Source: Lingula anatina (Eukaryota > Brachiopoda > Lingulata > Lingulida > Lingulidae). Taken from it: a stretch of DNA of 64,000 nt. The notes under the pieces were generated by a model. The model searched no databases. It saw only the letters and a list, made by a program, of their open reading frames with translations, and had not been told where the DNA came from. A program made the position numbers and the translations under genes. Of the stretch, positions 59,744-64,000 are shown in pieces (the first letter of the stretch is position 1; every line of letters begins with the position of its first letter). Location of the stretch: NCBI RefSeq assembly GCF_001039355.2, contig NW_019774958.1, positions 756,197 to 820,196 on the forward strand. Direction: 5' to 3'.

Positions 59744-61426
59744 TGTCAGAGAGATTAAATGTTTATCAAATTAAATACGAAATAGTGAAAAAAGTAAAAA
59801 GAATTCTTGGCCGTTGCTTATTGCTCACTACGTTGTATTGCTATGAAATGATACTAGTTTTATTTGGAGTCCTTTACGTTATGTGTGGATTAATCACACG
59901 CATTTCAGTCTTTTCCCTTTGAATTTTTATGTTGGCCTTTACCATATGGTTCACACGATTAATAAATCTGAAGTCTGTCTGACTTCACATATGGAGAAAG
60001 CTCACTTTTTTTTACAAATAACACAATATACATATTTGTATATGTACGTTTTGATGCAGACTGACGTCTAGAAGCTTCGTCTTATACGTAATTCAGGAAA
60101 TGTAACGTTATGCTTATGTAAGGCTTGCGCCTATTTCAGAGTTATTTAGACTAACAGATGTGAAGTTTTGAAGTCGACTTGTACAACAAGTCTTGGACAT
60201 AATTTTGTCCATGGGTAAATGTTAAAATATGCTGAACTTTTATCGCCCACGCAATTTTTCATGAAATAAACCTAAGCAAAGGAATGCCTGACTCATTTGC
60301 CACATACAGTGAAATTGTGAAGGTGAACACATACAGAGTTATTCGCCAATTATCAAAAAATCGCCGTACATATCCATTCTAGGAACCGATCCACCAGTTG
60401 ACCTTGAGCGCGAAAAGCTATTTATGGGATTAAGATTAGTATAATATTGTTGTCGTGCTGGTATTATCAGATACACGTTTGAGGAACAGGGGGCATGAAG
60501 AGAAAGTGCAACCGGGTGTAGATCGATCGAGTTACAGTAGCCTCAGTGTTGGTTTCGATATGTTCACGCCGGGGTGTGCATGTGCGAGGCGAGGCCTGGC
60601 TGCACGGGGTGAGTGGTGAAATTTGCGCTCTGCATGTGTTAGTATAGACCTATCTGGTACATAGACCTACATGTATTACTGCTGCTAATGCCACACGCCT
60701 ACTGATCGCATGAATAATGGTCGAAAGCTTGTCAAGGGAAAAGCAATAGATTTTATGTCCTTAGATCATGAAATGAAACCAACAGATCTCCTTGTGTCTC
60801 TCAAACTAAATGCAATAGTATTGAAGACCTGTGCATTGCTAGCCTGTAAAGGCAGACCTCAAGATTTGCGTGTTTACAAACATGAATGACCTACAAATAG
60901 GTTGACCTAAATATGTTCAGCATACCCCGGTCTGGGCATACACAGATCATTAAAATTTGACGTAATTTCTTGTCATGGTGATTTCTTTACTGTAATCACT
61001 ACATATGAAGTAATCATGAAGGTATTGTTTTAGTACATGTAAAACAGCAGAGGCCTACCAACGCAGTGATACTATAGTACCTGTACAGTGCATGTAAGCC
61101 TACATGTAGTTGCATACGTTACATTTGTAGGCCTACATGTGCATGTCTCAGTTTCAAACAACTCAAGTAGGCAAGAAAACCCGTAACGAAACTTTGCAGG
61201 TATATTTTTTTTGGCAGAGAAAAAATATAGCCCTTAAATACCTTTAAAGCTCCTGCATTCATGTGCAGTTATTTGAGTTATAAAATATCCCCACTTATTA
61301 TTAGAAAGAATGTAGGCCTACGTCACTGTGTAGGCCTACGGATGTGAAACAAAAAAATCCCCTTGGATTTATTTATAATTAATTAGTTATCAATGATTTG
61401 CATGCATCGCTGTCCTTGATATGTTA

Positions 61427-61638
61427 GGGCCCCTTTACACTGAACGGCGTCCTTTCTGCGTCCAGCAGTACGGCCCCATTTGAGAGTTAAAAAATCATAA
61501 TACTTTACGTGCCGACAACTGGCCGATCATTGAGCATTCATTCTGATACAAAATCGATACTTGTGCCTCCTTATTAAGACCACAGCGATGCCAAATTTCA
61601 TGGTCGCAGAAAGGACGCCGTCCAGTGTAAATGGGGTA
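61427..61638. mobile_element. PIF/Harbinger-like MITE, 212 bases
   Basis: Inverted arms read CCCCTTTACACTGAACGGCG on the left and CCCCATTTACACTGGACGGCG on the right. Both continue into TCCTTTCTGC. TTA flanks both ends (61424-61426, 61639-61641). The size, flanks and style match the element at 45772-45981, although the termini differ. Confidence 0.7.
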
Positions 61639-62099
61639 TTAGTGGACTAAGCCCTTATCCACACCCATTCTTAAAGAACATCAAGAAAAAAAGTGGTTAT
61701 ATTTTGTATTAACAACTTTTGCATTAACAAAAGGTCATGTAACTTGAGGGCATTGCTCTAATATTTAGTGCGCATGCGCATTGTAACGTGCTTTTTTTTA
61801 ACCCTTGAACTGTGTTACCTACAGTGCTGTTTACATAACAAAGTTGCGACACAAGTCAAAAATTATAAGAATTGTACTAGTAGCAGCTTATTCGAAGATC
61901 AAGACAATATGTTTGGGTATATTTTCGTTCATCACCAGAAAGGTAATCGCCTTTTCAATGTGTTTTTATGCAGGCCTACAGACACAGATGTGAGTTTGAG
62001 TCTGTAGGCCTACGTATAGCCGTCACCTGCGTCTATCGGCGCTATGCACTTTCAATGATAACACGATTTATGGAAAACACTTTTACTTTTTGTCTTCAA

Positions 62100-64000
62100 A
62101 CTTATAAAACTGATGAATATTCATAAAATACAGGTCGAGTTCGAAACTCAGGTCATTTTTTCAAAAGCTGTGCTTTTTTATTTTTATTTTGCTTTTTTCA
62201 GCATATGGGCAACACTGATCACACATTTCAAGGAAAACCGATAGGCCTATTGTCTTTAAACTCACAGGTCTGATCAAACTTACTTAAGCACAGGTCGAGT
62301 TCGAAAATCAGCCTGATCGGACCATTTTTTAAAGTTATGCTCTTTTATTTGTTTTTGTTTTTGTTTTTTTTTTTTTGCATATTTTATCCACCATTATACA
62401 GATAACATGAAAACCGTGTCATATTTTGGTTTAAAACTTGTAGGACTGATTTATAGGGCTAATATACAGATCAGTTCATTTTTAGTGAAGATATGCCTGT
62501 TTTGTGTGTATGTGGATTTTCCTCAGATTCAATTCTTAGGCGTGTTAACAGTCTCATTATTGAACTAATTAGATACTTGAGGGTGTTCTTATCAATTTTC
62601 TGCATCTTAAAAAATTGTTAGGTGATTATATAAAAATGATGGTTAACCTGTTATCGTGTAATAAAAATTCAAAAATGGAAACAAACTCGCATCATTGCAT
62701 TTTGTCAGATTTAATCCTTCACTATGTTCAGAATCTCAAATTGGACATAAAGATGTTCTATTGATATTTTCCGATCTCAACAATTTTCTTAGTTGACCAT
62801 ATAAAAATGAACGTAAATGGATTATTTTGTATTACGTAAAAGTGTTTAGAATAGAAATAAACTCATTTTAATACAGTTATCTATTATTTACATTTTGGCG
62901 TTTTCAGGGTATGACTTTTAAGTTCCATGGGCCTGAAGACATTTGCTAGTCACATTCTCTAAATATCCATGACACCTGCAGCTCATAATTAAAATTGATG
63001 TATGGTGATTAAGCTGTTAAGCATTATATAATATTGCATCAAAATTGAAAGAAAAAAAAACAACTATTTTAGGCACTGCCGCCATTATGACTTTTAAAAG
63101 AAAACCACATCACTTTCTCTTCTCAAACTTACAGGAAAGAAACATAGGACTAAAATACAGCTTCAGTTAGAAAGCCAGTCTGATGGGTTAATTTTTCTGG
63201 AAGTTATACTGTTTGTGAAAATATAAATTTTCACATTTTGGCATTTTCAAGCTGTGACTTTGAAGTTCCATGGGCCTGAATACCTTTGCTAATCACAATT
63301 TCTGAATATGCATGATACTTATATTTTATTATAAAAAATTGATTCGTCATTATGCTGTTAAGCATATGTAATGTTGCATCAAAATTGAAGAAAACCTATT
63401 TTGGGCACTGCCGCCATGAAGACCATTAAGGCAAAACCATGTTACTCATGATTCTCAAACTTATAAATAAAAAAATAGATAAAAAAATAAATATGTAAAT
63501 AAATGAATAGAATAAAAAAAAAATAAATAAATAAAAAGAAAATAAAAAATAGGACTTGAATGCACCCTGAGTTAGAATATCAGTATAATTGACTTCTTTT
63601 TCTCGAAGTTATACATTTTTGTGAAACTTTCATTTTTTTACGTATTGGCATTTTCAATGTGGGACACGGGCATGAAGCCGAATGAAAAATCAAAATTTCA
63701 AGATTTCCATGTTATGTATAGTACATAATTAAAATTGGTGGTAATTATATCGTTAACCATTATGTAACATTGCATCAAACTGACCAAAAACCCTACTTTG
63801 TGCACTGCAACCACAAAAATTTTGAAAAAAGAAAATGTGTTACTTATTATTTTTTAACTTACAAGAATTATTCTAAGGATTGACAAACAGCTCAAATTAG
63901 AAAACCTGCTCTATTGGATTATCTTTTTTATTGAATTTATGCAATTTTCTTTTTAAATTCTCATTTTTCTCATTCTGGTATTTTCAAAGTATAGGTACAC
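62100..64000. repeat. Diverged tandem satellite array, running off the right edge
   Basis: A motif of the form GTTAGAAA--CAGTCTGAT-GG---ATTTTT followed by AAGTTAT recurs at about 62131, 62290, 62466, 63163, 63570 and 63895. Between copies, TTTTGGCATTTTCAAG-GTGAC recurs at about 62892, 63236, 63641 and 63971. Spacing is about 160-175 bases at first, then 325-407 (the longest spacing includes an AAAT-rich insertion at 63464-63545). Copies are perhaps 60-75% alike by eye. Confidence 0.7.

Larger units (their letters stand above)
59358..62080. other. Gene-free region with MITE and microsatellite
   Basis: Contains the 3'UTR of the Diedel/EF-hand gene, a GA repeat (59699-59742), many TACATGT and TAGGCCTAC words, and a MITE (61427-61638). 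No gene is supported. Confidence 0.5.

Noticed and set aside
1-64000. CRISPR arrays, bacterial operons, tRNA or rRNA genes, viral genes
   Set aside because: By eye no direct-repeat/spacer array, no Shine-Dalgarno-led gene clusters, no cloverleaf with a GGTTCGAAT-type T-arm, and no reverse transcriptase or capsid-like frame was found. A tRNAscan and Rfam run would settle small RNAs.

Overview
This is eukaryotic nuclear DNA from an animal. It is AT-rich, every gene is split by GT-AG introns, there are many simple repeats, and the genes belong to metazoan families (Mastermind, XK-related, TRAP1, mitochondrial GatB, polyprenol reductase). Overabundant palindromic words of the GTAGGCCTAC and TACATGTA kind, plus many small foldback elements, suggest a marine invertebrate such as a mollusc or other lophotrochozoan, or an echinoderm- or lancelet-like deuterostome. 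I cannot fix the phylum from sequence alone. No bacterial operon, CRISPR array or virus was seen.

Layout, left to right: (1) minus-strand first coding exon of a Mastermind-like Notch co-activator (2487-2738), whose remaining exons lie beyond the left edge; (2) plus-strand TRAP1, the mitochondrial HSP90, 18 exons, 4353-17586; (3) minus-strand XK-related membrane protein, 3 coding exons, 19791-24680; (4) plus-strand mitochondrial Glu-tRNA(Gln) amidotransferase subunit B, 11 exons, 25011-31713; (5) minus-strand small ankyrin-repeat protein, 5 exons, 32423-34888; (6) plus-strand SRD5A3-type polyprenol reductase, 5 exons, 35440-37841; (7) minus-strand unrecognised secreted protein of about 605 residues, 12 exons, 38530-44387; (8) plus-strand cyclic-nucleotide-binding protein resembling CNBD2, 18 exons, 47169-55842; (9) plus-strand small secreted cysteine-rich protein with a Diedel-like core and a C-terminal EF-hand pair, 58372-59357; (10) gene-free right end with MITEs and a diverged tandem satellite (about 62.1-64.0 kb).

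Genes 1 to 8 alternate strictly between strands, giving head-to-head and tail-to-tail pairs. In two head-to-head pairs (XKR/GATB and ankyrin/SRD5A3) a predicted 5' noncoding exon of the minus gene ends within 60 bases of the partner's start codon, so their 5' ends probably overlap. TRAP1 and GATB both act in mitochondria. Otherwise the neighbours share no obvious pathway and look like an ordinary housekeeping cluster.

Most exon models were built by hand from splice-site phase and close in frame from start to stop. The notable points are the Diedel-like/EF-hand fusion, the unknown secreted protein, a tandemly duplicated splice acceptor in SRD5A3, and a series of terminal-inverted-repeat elements with recognisable target-site duplications.
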